64,000 nucleotides of DNA, taken from assembly GCA_037953625.1 (NCBI GenBank), contig CM075656.1, forward strand, positions 76,093,001 through 76,157,000, written 5' to 3'. The translations under genes and the position numbers were made by a program. Positions 8,966-21,184 of this stretch are shown one piece after another (position 1 is the stretch's first letter; the number at the start of each line of letters is the position of its first letter). This stretch comes from Crotalaria pallida (Eukaryota; Streptophyta; Magnoliopsida; Fabales; Fabaceae). A model generated the notes under the pieces. That model was not told the DNA's origin. It saw nothing but the letters and a program-made list of their open reading frames with translations, and did not search any database.

Positions 8966-11640
8966 AATAAGCAAACTAAGGGCTTGTTTGTTCAAGGCTT
9001 GAAAAAATAATAATTGTAAATACTCTAAAAAGTGATTTTAAAATTGTTTTTTGAGAAACTGAAAGTTAGCTTTTTTATACAAGTTGTATTTCAGCCTTTT
9101 TTTTTAAGCTATAAATTTTGCTAAAAGCTCAACTAAACAAGCATGTAAGTGTCATTAGTTTTTTCTTCTAACATAAAAATAAGGTGTTATGTAAAAACAT
9201 AACTCTCTCCCCTTCTCACTTGTTATAGTTTTTTTTATTTAACGGGTTGAACTGTTGCCGGTTTTTCCGGTTTTTTACAGTTCAAACCGGTTTTCAAGGT
9301 TGAACGTCGATTTTCTTTTTGGCTCAAATACTGCAACAGTTTAGGCAAGTAAAATAGGCCGGATTTGTGGACGGTTGACGGTTGGACCGTCCGGTCCGAT
9401 CCTGCTTTAATAACACTGGGATCGGAGATGTGAGAGACTTATGGTGGAGAGGTTGAGTGGTGTTTGACTATATGCGAAAAAATAGAGGAGATGAAGATGG
9501 AATATGATGGTTGGCCATGGCGAGAAGGAGGGATGGATGGTTAGATCTGGAGGTGCGGCGAGTATGATGTTTCTGGTTACTAAAGTAGAACCACAGCAAA
9601 AGAAAGCAAGGGTTTGTAAAAGAATAGTAGTATCTTGAGTTTTTAAGATTTTTAGACAATTAGCCAATAGTGTTTGGCTTTAACGCCCAATGGCCCATGA
9701 TACTATTTTTTTTTTTTAAGAATTGCATCTGGCATAACATTATTAAGTTGTGTTACTTTAGTTATTCTTATTCATTTGCTTTTGCATTGTATTTTTTTTT
9801 ATTTTTTTAATATATATTTATAGGGTTTTTTTTTTAATGGGGCGAGAACAAGCATTTGAAAATAGTGATGTTTTTTTTTTTAAAAACTAAAGATATACTA
9901 ATACTTTGAAATTTGTTAAGTTATCATTCTCCATAAAATACATTCATATTTACATATTTACATATTAAAACAAATATCGGTTCAACCTTCCGATTTAAAC
10001 GGTTAAAATAGTTGAACCCTATACGGAATCTTTTCCGGCTTGACGTCCGACTCGACTCTGACAAGTGACAACATTGTTAAAAAGAAAAAAGCCTAAACGA
10101 AGAGATGTAAAGAATTGTTTTGGGCAGTAAAATTCAAAACGACCCATAGAAAATGTTTTTTTTTTTTTTTTTGTCTTTGAGCAGCATCTCTGTACCATGG
10201 GACTAAGAACGGTTGCTAGGTAAAAGTATTCCTTAAAGTGACAATTTCAAAATTAAGTTCAAACTACTTAATATTTTGTAAGTTTAATACATTTTCATTA
10301 TGATAAATCATTGGTGGATAATTCACTATATTTAATTCCTTAAAAACCGTTCTAAGAGCACTCAATTTCATGTACTAGTATTAGATATGATAACAGTTAA
10401 TTTTCAGTCATGTAAAAAATACCAACTGTTACATGGATAATGGTATAAAGAACATTTTTTTTCTAGTAACTCTCGAGAGGGCCCAACACACTGTTTCTAA
10501 TGTTTTTGTGGTAACGGGCCAATAGGGTGGATCCACATGAATCACTCTAGAGGAGGAAAAAACAGTCATTGCAGTGTTTTGAGCTGTTTTTGAGTTGGAT
10601 CTCTGGCATGTAGCAGAGTCTCATGTAATCCATGAGGGGTTCATTACAGTCAGAGTCAGTCCTGCATTGATGTGAATCTATCTCTTTTTAATGTAACCAT
10701 TCTTTATACAAATATATATTTGTAATACTCTTTCTAACAGATATTATTGAGCTAATTTCATGTGAGTTTCTCAGAATACAAAATGAACTTATGTTATTAC
10801 ACAAAATCCACCCAACACAAAAGATTAAGTGCATGTTTGGTTCTGTGGCGAGTTGGTCCAGAATCAATTTTGGAATGTCAACTCTACTAACATTTGCTTT
10901 TGCTCCAACGTGATTTGGAGTCAGAATTGATTTTGTAACTGATTACCAAACATGCTATAAGTTGAAAAAAATTTGGAAAAAGTGTGCTACATAGAATTTT
11001 TTTTTATATAAGTAGAAACATTATTTGTGAAGTATATATGATGATTATCAATTATTGCAGTGTTCATGCAGGAATGTGGGGACATCATTAGTTCAAAAAC
11101 TGAAAGTTATCATTAAACTCTATGAGATTGAACCTTTTTTAAAATAAAAATAAATTGTTATTGCTGTAATTGATAGAGTATTAGACTATTACAGAACACC
11201 TTTGATACTCATATAGTACATATTTAGTGAAATAAAAAATAAAACCAAGTGATATATAAAAAAGAATAGCATGAAATTGAAGTACATCCCGCACGAGAGG
11301 CTGCAGGAGCAGAGGACAGGGAGCCACACATAACAAATCCAGAGCGTACATGTTTCATAAATGCCATGCTATTTCAAACAATTGTTACATGATTGAAACC
11401 AAATAAGTGTTTGTGCTAGCTTCCTTCATAGAAATGCCTCTTGCTTTAAAACCAAAGGGAGAAACAAAGATTTCACAGAATTTGAAATAAACAAACGGCT
11501 TCTTAATTAATTAGTCTTATATTAAAGCTAACCATAACATCTCGTGACACTTTCAGTTACTTCACTAAGCTCCTCCTCTCAGCTCCTCAATCCTACTACT
11601 CACTCATTCTTCAGTTTCTCTGTTACTTCAACACACACAC
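8966..11640. other. intergenic DNA with degraded repeats, no gene seen
   Basis: At 8981-9146 a short element-like block has related ends (GGCTTGTTTG... and ...CAAACAAGC-like). At 9235-10085 CCGGTT/AACCGG words recur at both ends (9255-9400 and 9975-10045), suggesting an old non-autonomous element. Homopolymer T/A runs are frequent. Open frames around 9407-9667 show no recognisable domain. The last 250 bases before the subtilase are pyrimidine-rich and probably hold its promoter and 5' UTR. Confidence 0.4.
10829..10957. mobile_element. small MITE with GCATGTTTGG termini
   Basis: GTGCATGTTTGGTT at 10829 is mirrored by ACCAAACATGCTA at 10945-10957. The interior (TTGATTTTG and CAAAATCAATTC-type words) is also partly self-complementary. 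This is a common legume non-autonomous DNA element type; the superfamily is not certain. Confidence 0.6.
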
Positions 11641-11840
11641 ACACTCTCTCTCTCTCTCTCAACAAAAGATCCTCGTGATGAAGAGCTCTTATATTTCACG
11701 AGCTTCATATTCCTCTCTTACACTCCCAAAACGCTCACTTTTGAATACTTCTCATCAACACCTTCAAATACCCCTCCAAATCATGCTTCAACCACCACAT
11801 TCTCCTCCTCCTCCTCCTCCTATTATTATTATTATTATTG
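11641..11840 (+). repeat. CT, CTC and ATT microsatellites in the subtilase leader
   Basis: A (CA)n/(CT)n run lies at 11631-11660, and (CTC)n followed by (ATT)n at 11804-11840, ending 7 bases before the chosen ATG. The leader has an upstream open frame (11675-11971) overlapping the start of the protease in another frame. It has no recognisable product and could act as an upstream ORF. Confidence 0.7.
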
Positions 11841-11846
11841 CAAACA

Positions 11847-14800
11847 ATGGAATCTTTATCCAAAATTCAACTCTTTTTCCTCACTTTTTCCATCATTCAC
11901 ATTCTTACTACAATCCATGCACAAACACTTCAAACTTACTTAGTTCAACTACACCCTCATGGCATAACTAGTTCTATGTTCACATCTAAGCTCAAATGGC
12001 ATCTCTCATTCATACAAAAAACTGTTTCGTCCGACGAAGACCCTTCTTCTCGCCTGTTATACTCTTACCGTTCGGCGATGGATGGTTTCGCAGCTCAGCT
12101 AACTGAGTCTGAGCTCGAGTACTTGCAAAAGTTACCTGATGTTATCTCCATTAGGCCTGATAGGCTGGTCCAGGTTCAAACCACTTATTCTTACAAGTTC
12201 CTAGGACTCAACCCTGCAAGAGAAAATGGTTGGTATCTCTCTTTACTTCCGAAAGGGTTGTTGAATTTAAACTCAGATAGGACACTTTGATATACTTTTA
12301 AATGCTTTTCGTCTATAAATCTTTCAATTGTTTTATGAATTTTAATGATACCAACCATTCTCATAACTCAAAAAATGGTTGGTATTTATGTAGCAATGAT
12401 GCTTCAAAAGGACTGCCTTGTCAGACACGATACTTTGATAACTATAAAATATTTTGATCATACATCTTTCAATTATTTTATCGATTTTCATCGTATCAAC
12501 GTATCTAACTATCTATTCCTAGGTTGGTATCAATCTGGATTCGGCCGTGGGACTATAATTGGAGTGCTTGATACTGGAGTGTGGCCAGAGAGTCCTAGCT
12601 TCGATGATCAAGGAATGCCTCCAATCCCAAAGAAATGGAAGGGCATATGCCAATCAGGGCAGGCCTTTAACTCTTCCAATTGTAACCGAAAACTCATCGG
12701 TGCGAGGTACTTTACCAAAAGTCCTTCTTCCACTTAGTGAAAACTTTCAATTCTTGCCCACAATTTTCCCCTCGTCACATCTTAGAGGGTTTTATAATTT
12801 GAATATTTTGTGCCAGTTCTTACTTTTTGAACACCAATTTAATTGTTTGATATTGTTTCGTTAACAGGTACTTTACAAAAGGACATCTTGCAGTATCACC
12901 TTCAAGACATCCAGAATATCTCTCTCCAAGGGACTCATCAGGACATGGCACACACACTTCATCAACTGCCGGTGGCGCGCCAGTTCCAATGGCTAGTGTG
13001 CTTGGTTATGCAGCAGGTGTGGCAAGAGGAATGGCTCCTGGTGCACACATTGCAGTGTACAAAGTGTGCTGGTACAATGGCTGCTACAATTCTGACATCA
13101 TGGCTGCGATGGATGTGGCAATAAGAGATGGTGTGGACATTCTATCTTTATCACTAGGTGGCTTCCCTGTGCCACTATTTGATGATAGTATTGCCATTGG
13201 AAGCTTTAGAGCAATGGAGCATGGGATTTCAGTTATATGTGCAGCAGGTAACAATGGTCCAACAGCTATGTCTGTTGCGAATGAAGCTCCTTGGATTAAC
13301 ACCGTTGGCGCAAGCACATTAGACAGAAAGTTTCCAGCCATAGTTCACATGGGAAATGGACAAGTCCTCTATGGAGAATCCATGTATCCAATGAACAAGC
13401 TAACGAGCATTGGCAAGGAACTTGAGCTTGTTTATCTGAAAGATGACGATACCGAGTCTCAATTTTGCCTCAGAGGGTCTCTTCCAAGGGATAAAGTTAA
13501 AGGCAAAATGGTGGTGTGTGATAGAGGTGTTAATGGAAGAGCAGAGAAGGGTCAAGTTGTGAAGGAAGCGGGTGGTGCTGCTATGATTTTGGCAAACACA
13601 GAGATAAACTTGGAAGAGGATTCAGTTGATGTTCATGTCTTGCCAGCAACTTTGGTAGGCTTTGATGAATCAGTCACCTTGAAAGCTTACATAAACACTA
13701 CAATTATGCCTATAGCTAGGATTGAATTTGGAGGAACTGTGATAGGGAAGTCTAGAGCTCCAGCAGTAGCAAGATTTTCAGCTAGAGGTCCAAGTTTCTC
13801 AAACCCTTCAATCCTCAAACCAGATGTTATAGCTCCAGGTAGGGTCCTCTCTCACAAATTAGATATATATGCAGAAACTTTTTGTTAAAATATATATTTC
13901 TGAAATATTTGTTACATTTTTTTTTTTTTTTTGAGATTTCTATATCCTCCTAATACTAAATTCATAAAGAAATAAATGCATCCAAAGCATTCAATGCCTT
14001 CTTTTATATATATTCGGGAGTAATACTATTCTCATACTAGTTTTGTGAACATCACTTTACACACCTATTTTATAATCATTGATTGAAAGGCTTTTGTTAT
14101 TTGAAGCAAAAGTGTGAAAAGTGATGTTATCAATAGTAGTGAGATTAACAATTTTCTTTATTCGGCCCCTCCTTATGCTTTCCTTATCCGTCCGTGTCTG
14201 CAGGTGTCAACATCATTGCCGCATGGCCTCAGAACCTTGGTCCAACAGGCCTTCCGGAGGATACTAGAAGAGTGAACTTCTCAGTCATGTCCGGTACCTC
14301 AATGTCATGTCCTCATGTAAGTGGAATTGCTGCTCTCATTCATTCAGCTCATCCAAGATGGTCTCCTGCAGCTATCAAATCTTCAATCATGACAACAGCT
14401 GAGGTAACTGACCACACAGGAAGACCAATTCTAGATGAAGATAAACCAGCAGGACCTTTTGCCGTAGGAGCTGGACATGTGAATCCACAAAGAGCTCTAA
14501 ATCCAGGACTTGTATATGACATTAGGCCAGATGATTATGTCAACCACCTTTGCAGCCTTGGATATACAAGGTCCGAGATATTCAGTATCACTCGCAGAAA
14601 TGTGACTTGCAATGTAATCATGAAGATGAATAGAGGCTTCAGCCTAAACTATCCTTCTATCTCTGTAATGTTCAAGCATGGAATGAGAAGAAAGATGTTC
14701 AGCAGGAGAGTTACAAATGTTGGAAGTCCTAACTCCATATACTCAGTGGAGGTTACGGCGCCTGAAGGAGTTAAAGTGATTGTGAAACCAAAGAGGCTGG

Positions 14801-14976
14801 TTTTTAAGCAAATATATCAAAGCTTGAGTTACAAGGTATATTTTATATCAAGGAAAAAGGTTAAAAGAGGTGCTGATATGATCACCTATGCAGAAGGGAG
14901 TTTGACATGGTTACACTCTCAAAATGGTTCTTACAAGGTTAGAAGCCCAATAGCAGTGACTTGGAAGTCTAATTAG
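11847..14976 (+). CDS. SDD1: subtilisin-like serine protease, SDD1/SBT1.2 type
   Basis: Four exons join without a break: 11847-12228, 12523-12706, 12868-13838 and 14204-14976, giving 769 residues, close to Arabidopsis SDD1. The start is chosen because it opens a signal peptide (residues 1-25, ending TTIHA). The I9 propeptide (TYLVQLHP...SYKFLGL) covers about 30-118. Catalytic residues are Asp144 (GVLDTGVWPES), His215 (SGHGTHT), the oxyanion Asn in AAGNNGP, and Ser545 (SGTSMSCPH). A protease-associated domain and the C-terminal fibronectin-like domain (RRVTNVGSPNSIYSV) are present. SDD1-type proteases are secreted to the apoplast and in Arabidopsis limit stomatal density; the same role here is inferred from similarity. 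All introns follow an AG|GT context. Introns 1 and 2 begin with a copy of the start of the next exon. Confidence 0.93.
12228..12530 (+). repeat. intron 1 of the subtilase built from two ~147-bp tandem units
   Basis: GGTTGGTAT occurs at 12228, 12378 and 12522, that is at the donor, mid-intron and the acceptor/exon-2 start. The two intervening units align through most of their length, for example CACTTTGATA...AAATCTTTCAATTGTTTTATG against TACTTTGATA...CATCTTTCAATTATTTTATC. Confidence 0.8.
12706..12890 (+). repeat. short direct repeat bracketing intron 2 of the subtilase
   Basis: The intron starts GTACTTTACCAAAAG (12707) and exon 3 starts GTACTTTACAAAAGG (12868). Similarity runs for roughly 27 bp. 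The spacing (161 bp) equals the intron length. Confidence 0.75.
14019..14147. mobile_element. MITE-like inverted repeat in subtilase intron 3
   Basis: AGTAATACTATTCTCATACTAG... with AACATCACTTTACACAC on the left is mirrored by GTGTGAAAAGTGATGTTATC...AGTAGTGAGATT on the right. The element is about 130 bp and lies wholly within the intron. The family is not identified. Confidence 0.5.
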
Positions 14977-16736
14977 ACCATAACGTGGAGACGAAGAGCA
15001 GTAGACTAAGTTTGCCTTACAGCTTATTTTACTATCATTGTTGCTGGTTCAACAGCTTTATATCTATAAGAGTTTTTTTTTACAGAAAACTCGAGAAGGA
15101 ATATTAAATGTTAGCACATTTATAAAATGCTAATAAATTGGTGGTGCGGTGGTGCCAAGTTTAGTCAAAACTCTATGCTTTACTCTTTTTTTTTTATTAT
15201 TATGAATTATGAATCAGAATATAAGTCATTCACTCGTTCTAGCCCTTCTCCAGCTTGTCCTAAAAATGGAATATAAACCATGGTTATCAGGTTCCTGCTT
15301 TGGTACGTGGTTCATCACTTCTTACTAAATAATTATAAGACTTTTCTACCTTACGAAGTATCGTGGATTGGTACACAGTATACGAGTATCAGTTCATAGG
15401 GTTTATGAGACAAATGAGATTGCCAACTTCACTAGAAGAATCAAAAACTGATGGTGAATCAAACTTGAAGATAGCCGTAGCCTCCCAGTCCGGTTATGTC
15501 AGTTCATCGGTTCCTTGAATGATAATCGGAACGAGCATGCAATGATTTTGGTTTAGTTTATGTAACCTTGAACGTGGCAGGTGTAACGATAAGCCATTGA
15601 AGGAAGAGTGTGTGCTTTGATGAACAATTGAAGATAGGACTGCATAAACAAAGAGGCTGTCATGTTAACCATGAACATCAAATCATAGAGGAAATTTCCC
15701 TATATTACTTATAAAAAATTGCTATACACGTAGATAGAGAGGTAGGATGTAGCTTGAAACCATAGGGTCTTCTTAAATAACATTGGACATTGATTATTGA
15801 TAGTTCTGCTATTAATTGTAAGTTCTCATTTCTCGTGTTACTTTTTTCTCATTCAATTAATGTTCAGCTTAATTTCAGCACCATACTTGTTAAGTGTCTA
15901 ACTCATAGATTCTTGGTGTTAGTGATGAAGTCATGCTTGTAGCCAAAGTAATTTGCCAAAAAATTGTTCCTTAGATTGGAAAATAACACATGGCTCAACA
16001 AAGGTAATCATTATAACCAATGATTTTGCATGATTTTTTTGAATATGTGTGTGTGGAACTGACATGGCAATAGAAAATGGTACACATTACTCTTAGAATA
16101 ATAATTTTTGGGTGATGTTATCTACACCCGAAAAACTATTACTCACACTAATTTATATTTTGGATAGTCTTTTTGAAAGACAAATTTTACACAGTCGAAA
16201 ACATTTCCCGAATCTTAGAAATAAAGAAGTAAATGTTTATTTTGACAGACTTTTTGAATCCTTCCATGAGTGTGAGCAATGGATGCATGTCACCCATGAT
16301 TTTTTGATTGAGAAAGCTGACATGGTACAAACTAAGTTGCATGAACCATGGTTCTTTTTGGGCCAAGATACCAGTATGACACATGATGGGTCTGTTATCA
16401 GCAATAGGCTGGCCCAGCATTGATCATTGGCCCATGGGAATGGGCTTCTTCTTCTTCTTTGTGGCCAAGTGTGACAGGGTTAAAATAATAATTCTATATA
16501 ACTGCACATAATTTTTTTTTTAATAGAATAACATCTCTAAAGTATAATTTGCAATTAACAAATATTAGATCGAATTCTTTTGGAAATCAAAACAATTAAT
16601 GTAACAAGCTATGTTACCACCTAATATTTTGGAGTGAGATATCCAGGGTCAGGCTTCTTGGTTTAAACTTGTAAAGGAAGAAGAGAAGCCTAAAAGGCTA
16701 AAACCCCATGTCAACGTTTTGATCAACCAAAACTAT
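14977..16736. other. intergenic DNA downstream of the subtilase, no gene seen
   Basis: The first 200 bases probably hold the 3' UTR. Around 16096-16140 a GGGTGATGTTATC...ACTATTACTCAC stretch resembles the ends of the MITE in subtilase intron 3. An open frame at 16112-16423 has no recognisable domain and partly overlaps this repeat. I see nothing else. Confidence 0.4.
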
Positions 16737-18009
16737 GGGCATTGATGGCAGAGTCTTAAGTTAATAAGTTAAGATTCACCAGACTCTGACAAATCTACAT
16801 TACATAATTATTCAGCTATTAAACTCAACTTCAGACTTTTCATATTTTACACCATAGCAAAGTTTTAACATCAGACTCACCAAACATGCATCAGCATTAC
16901 ATCATCATGTATACATAATTTTATTTCAATGATGTTTTTGTAATACAATTTCAATAATATTAATTACGTAGAATTTATAAAAATAATCTCAAATAATATT
17001 TAAATATTAAAATTAAATCAAAGTTAACATTACAATAATTAATAGTACCTACTAAAAATTATAAATTACACAAAAATACAATATAATTCAAAATATTATA
17101 ATTTAATTAACGCTTCCTTGTTGTCCTCCAAATATTGACACAAATGCTCTATTATTTATTTATTTATTATAAACCAATGCTATATAGTCACACAGTGGAC
17201 CGTTGCATACTAGAAACAACGACTATTTTTAATTTCAAATAATTTATTATTTATTTATTTAAATATAAAAATATGTACTTCTTTCGGTCTTATTTTTAAG
17301 CAAAAATAACTAATTTCATAAGTATTTAAGAAAATTATTTGAGTATATTTAATTTTCTCAAATTCATAAAAAAAAATAGACTATTTATTTTTTCATAAAA
17401 AAGATAATATATTTAAGAATAAAATAGAAAATATATATTTAAAAATATTATTTTTATTTTTTAAAAAATTATTATTATTATTATTTGTAATTATTATTAT
17501 TTATTATTATTAATTTATTGTTATTATTTATTTATTTATTATTTGTTTATTATAGTACTCCATCCGTCCCTAAATATAAAGCCTCTTTGGAGGATTTCAC
17601 TAAGAAAGTGGAATAATTTAGTTAATTGTATTGGAAATGTGAACTTTTGATATGTAATTTCAAAATTTCCCCTATTAATATTATTGAGAATCTAAAAAGT
17701 GTTAAATAAATAGGGGTGTTTGTGGAAAAAAGTAATTAATGATCATTGAAAATTAGTATGGGGCTTTATAAATAGGGACAAAATAAAAGTGTCAAGATGA
17801 CTTTATATTTAGGGACTGAGGTAGTATTATAAAGTAAAAAAGGAAAAAATGACAAAAAACGGGTCCCACAGAGTCTTAAGTTGAGTTTGTAAAATAACAA
17901 ACTCAACTTAAGACTTTCCACCGGATTTTGAAGATTAGCAGAGTATGGAGAGAGTCTGGAAGAAAATCTGAACTTAAGACTCTCCACCAGACTCTGTCGT
18001 GGATGCCCT
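16737..18009. mobile_element. TIR element, left half of a nested palindrome
   Basis: The outer end GGGCATTGATGGCAGAGTC (16737) is the inverted partner of the inner end GACTCTGTCGTGGATGCCC (about 17991-18009), so this is one complete TIR element, tentatively PIF/Harbinger-like. Bases 16737-17277 are mirrored, with mismatches, by 20784-21184. Bases 17826-18010 are mirrored closely by 18059-18242. A Stowaway MITE (17558-17824) and a fragment of another MITE (about 17276-17400) have inserted into it. Confidence 0.75.
17558..17824. mobile_element. Stowaway-like MITE
   Basis: Termini are CTCCATCCGTCCCTAAATAT and the inverted ATATTTAGGGACTGAGGTAG, flanked by TA. The equivalent site in the mirrored copy (around 18242) lacks this insertion, so the mirror preserves the empty site. 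Confidence 0.85.
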
Positions 18010-18058
18010 AAGAATAATTTTGTGGATGCCCTAAGAATAATTTTCCAAACCACTCTTA

Positions 18059-21000
18059 GGGCATCCACGACAGAGTCTGGAGAGAGTCTTAAGTTCAGAT
18101 TTTCTTCTAAACTCTCTCAAGACTCTCCTAATCTTCAAAATCTGGTGGAGAGTCTTAAGTTGAGTCTGTAGAATAACATACTCAACTTAAGACTCTTGTG
18201 GGACCCGTTTTTGTCTTTTTCTTCATTTTTTACTTTATAATACCCTAATAAAAAATAATAATAATAATAATAAAAATAAATGTTATTAACAATAAATAAA
18301 TAATAATATAAATAAATAAATAAATAAATAATATATAATAATAATTAAAAATAATATAAATAAATAAATACTTTTTCTCTTTTTTTTTTGGTACAAAGGG
18401 AAAGAAAACGAAAAATAGCAAAGAAAAACTAAGGCCTAGGGAGGAAAACCCCCAAACAATAAGCTAGAAGAGGGAGACTTAGCTCAGCGAGAGGGGAAAC
18501 ATGAACTCTCAGCAGGTCAGAATGAGAGGCTCCAAATTTGGCAAGATGATCTGTGCAAGCATTACCTTCTCTAAGGATATGCTTAAAAGATAAGTCAGTC
18601 TTTGTCTTAGCTCATAAATATCACAAAGCAAAGCAGCATAGTGATGAAAACGGCTAGGATCATTCTCCACCAAACGCAAAGCATCAAGAGAATCATTGTA
18701 ACAAATTACCTTCCTAGCTCCATATCTCCAAGCAAGATCTAAACCATTAAAAATAGCAGCAATTTCAGCATGAAGGTTGTTAGAGTTTATAATGTGACCA
18801 GAAAACCCACACAGTCATTGGCCACTGTCACCCTGAAGAAGGCCTCCAAAACCCACAGGACCCGGGTTGCCACGACAACTACCATCAACATTCACAGCAA
18901 TAAAGTCTGGAGGAGGCTTCTCCCAACAAACCCATCATGGCAGAGAAGGGGCAGTTCCATAACTCAACAAGCAATCCTGAATAAGAGTGGATAAATTATG
19001 AATGGACGAAAGAACTGAGAATTTGGGAATAATTATATGCTCCAAACAAAAAATATTGCGAGCTTTCCATATCCACCAAAGAGAAGCAAAGAATAGAGGA
19101 GGATTATGAGCTTCTCCCAATTGAATCCACAGCACAATATCCATAGTTGTTGAGAACTTTGAGGTGCAAGACCAAGGCTCAGTAGATATCCAAATACTCC
19201 TAGCCTCTTGACAGTCACGAACACAGTGGAATAAGGTTTCTTCCTCCAAACCACAGCGAGAACACATGCTAGAGTTACACAATCCCCGTCGAATCCGAGT
19301 TGCATTTGTGAGAATCGCACCATGACAAATTAACCAGACAAAAATTCTAATATTCTCAGGAATTTTGAGCTTCCATAACCAAGACCAGCTAACTTGATTA
19401 AGATTGCTCACATGATCACTGAAACGGTGTTTGAGCCAAAAATAGCCAGATTTCACTAAGTAGTCCTCGAAGAGATTATCATTCCAAACCCACAAGTCAG
19501 CAAGCAAACCATGCACTTTAGGAGCATGATGATCCATATTAGCTGAAATAACATGTTGAGGAAGGGAGGTTCTGAGAGTAGTGAGATTCCACTGTTGGGA
19601 ACAGACGACATCTCAAAGTTGAACCTCGGTGTCATGAATTTGAATAAAAGGGGCCTGCTTCCAAATAGGGCTAATACTCAGCCAAGTATCATACTAAAAG
19701 GAGCTTAAGCCATTTCCAAGCCTAAAGGTATAGCCATCCTGCAGATAATTACGAGCTTTGCATAAAGAGTTCCATAGAAAAGAACCATTCTTTTTTCCTC
19801 CAAAGAGAAAGCAGCCAAGGTTGCTGTATTTAGCTCTCAACAATTGAACCCAAAGCTTATCAACATTAGTAACCAGCTGCCAAACATGTTTTCCTAACAA
19901 AGCAGTGTTATGCAAACGAGTTTCCCTTAAGCCCGTAATTTTCTCCCATCTCACAAGGTGAATGCCCTTCCGATCCTGAGAGCTCCAAATAAACTGCCTC
20001 GTCATGGAATCAAGCCTATTGCAAATACTCGAGGGAAGCCAACAATTCTGCATGACATAGGAGGGAATGGAGAAAAGGACCGAGTGAGAAAGAGTGACTC
20101 TACTACCAGCTTTATTAAGCAACCGAGATTTCCAAGAGGCCAATCTGCAAGTAACCTTGTCAATGAGGAAATTAAAATGCTCCTTCGTTGCACGACCAGT
20201 TATCAAAGGAAAGCCCAGGTACTTGTCAAAACTAGATGTGAACCTTATAAAGGAGATACCATAGAACTTGTTCTTCTTGGAAGGGGAAACACCCTTTGAA
20301 CTAATAGTACGAGACTTCCCCAAGTTAATTTTAAGCCCCGAAGCCCTGCAAAAATCATTAATAATCTGGGCAGCAAGATGAACTTGAGAAGCCTTAACAC
20401 GAGTAAATAAAAGGACATCATCGGCAAACATTAAATGAGATATGCTAGGTCCTTGGGGGGAAAATTCTAACCGGAAGCCAAAGACCGCGATTTACTTTCT
20501 TAGGTATAGCAAGGGACAATTTTTCCATGCAAAGAACAAATAAATAAGGAGACAAGGGATCACCTTGGTGCAAACCTCGCTTGGGCTGAAAACTCGGTAA
20601 GAGAGAACCATTCCACAAAATAGCGAGAGGAAGAAGTAACACAGTGCATGATCAGTTTTATAGTAATAGTAGGGAAGTTAAAATACTCCAAAGTTTTCTT
20701 GAGGAACTCCTAATCCACACGATCATAGGCTTTTTCTTTTTTATTTTTAAATATATTGTCTTGTTATGGAAAAATAAATAACTAAAAATACATATTTTTA
20801 TATTCAAATAAATAAATAAGAATTATAAAAATTTGAATTATATCGTAATTTTTTTATGTACTTTATAATTTTTAGCCGGTATCATTAATTATTGTAATAT
20901 TAAATTTTATTTAATTTTAATATTTAAATATTATTTGAGATTATTTTTATAAATTTTACATAATTAATATTATTGAAATTGTATTACAAAAGCATTATTA

Positions 21001-21184
21001 AAATAAAATTGTGTATAAAAGTACATGATGTAATGTTGATGGATGTTTGGTGATTTTGGTGCTAAGACTCTGCTATGGTGGAAGATATGAAAAATCTGAA
21101 GTTGGGTCTAATAGTAAAATTATGATGTAATGCTGATGTGTCAAAGTTCGATGAGTCTTATTCTTAAGACTCAGCTTTGTGGAG
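18059..21184. mobile_element. TIR element, right half of the palindrome, interrupted by a LINE
   Basis: It starts GGGCATCCACGACAGAGTC and ends near ...CTTAAGACTCAGCTTTGTGG. Its first 185 bp mirror 17826-18010, and its last 400 bp (20784-21184) mirror 16737-17277. The outer terminus is more decayed than the others. The LINE remnant at 18372-20745 sits in its AT-rich centre. Two 23-bp direct copies of GTGGATGCCCTAAG... lie in the 50-bp gap between the two halves (about 18000-18045). Confidence 0.75.
18372..20745 (-). mobile_element. 5'-truncated L1-type LINE remnant
   Basis: On the minus strand the element runs RT, zf-RVT, RNase H, poly(A). It begins within the RT at KAYDRVD (about 20740) with the next codon a TAG stop. 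QPKRGLHQGDPLSPYLFVLC follows at about 20590, then FADDVLLF at about 20430, then the zf-RVT segment with CSRCGLEEETLFHCVRDC near 19250. RNase H follows (VNVDGSCRGNPG near 18890 and AEIAAIFNGLDLAW near 18750). The 3' poly(A) is the T-run at 18380-18390. CTTTTTCT-type words at both ends may be target-site duplications. Several frame breaks make it a pseudogene. Truncation inside the RT is typical of incomplete LINE integration. Confidence 0.88.

Noticed and set aside
11675..11971. 98-codon frame overlapping the start of the subtilase
   Set aside because: It lies in the microsatellite-rich leader in a different frame from the signal peptide and has no domain. It is noted only as a possible upstream ORF.
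16112..16423. 103-codon frame downstream of the subtilase
   Set aside because: It starts inside a MITE-like repeat, has an overlapping frame of similar length on the other strand and shows no recognisable domain.
18770..20299. Plus-strand frames within 18.7-20.3 kb
   Set aside because: They are antisense shadows of the LINE RT and RNase H on the minus strand.
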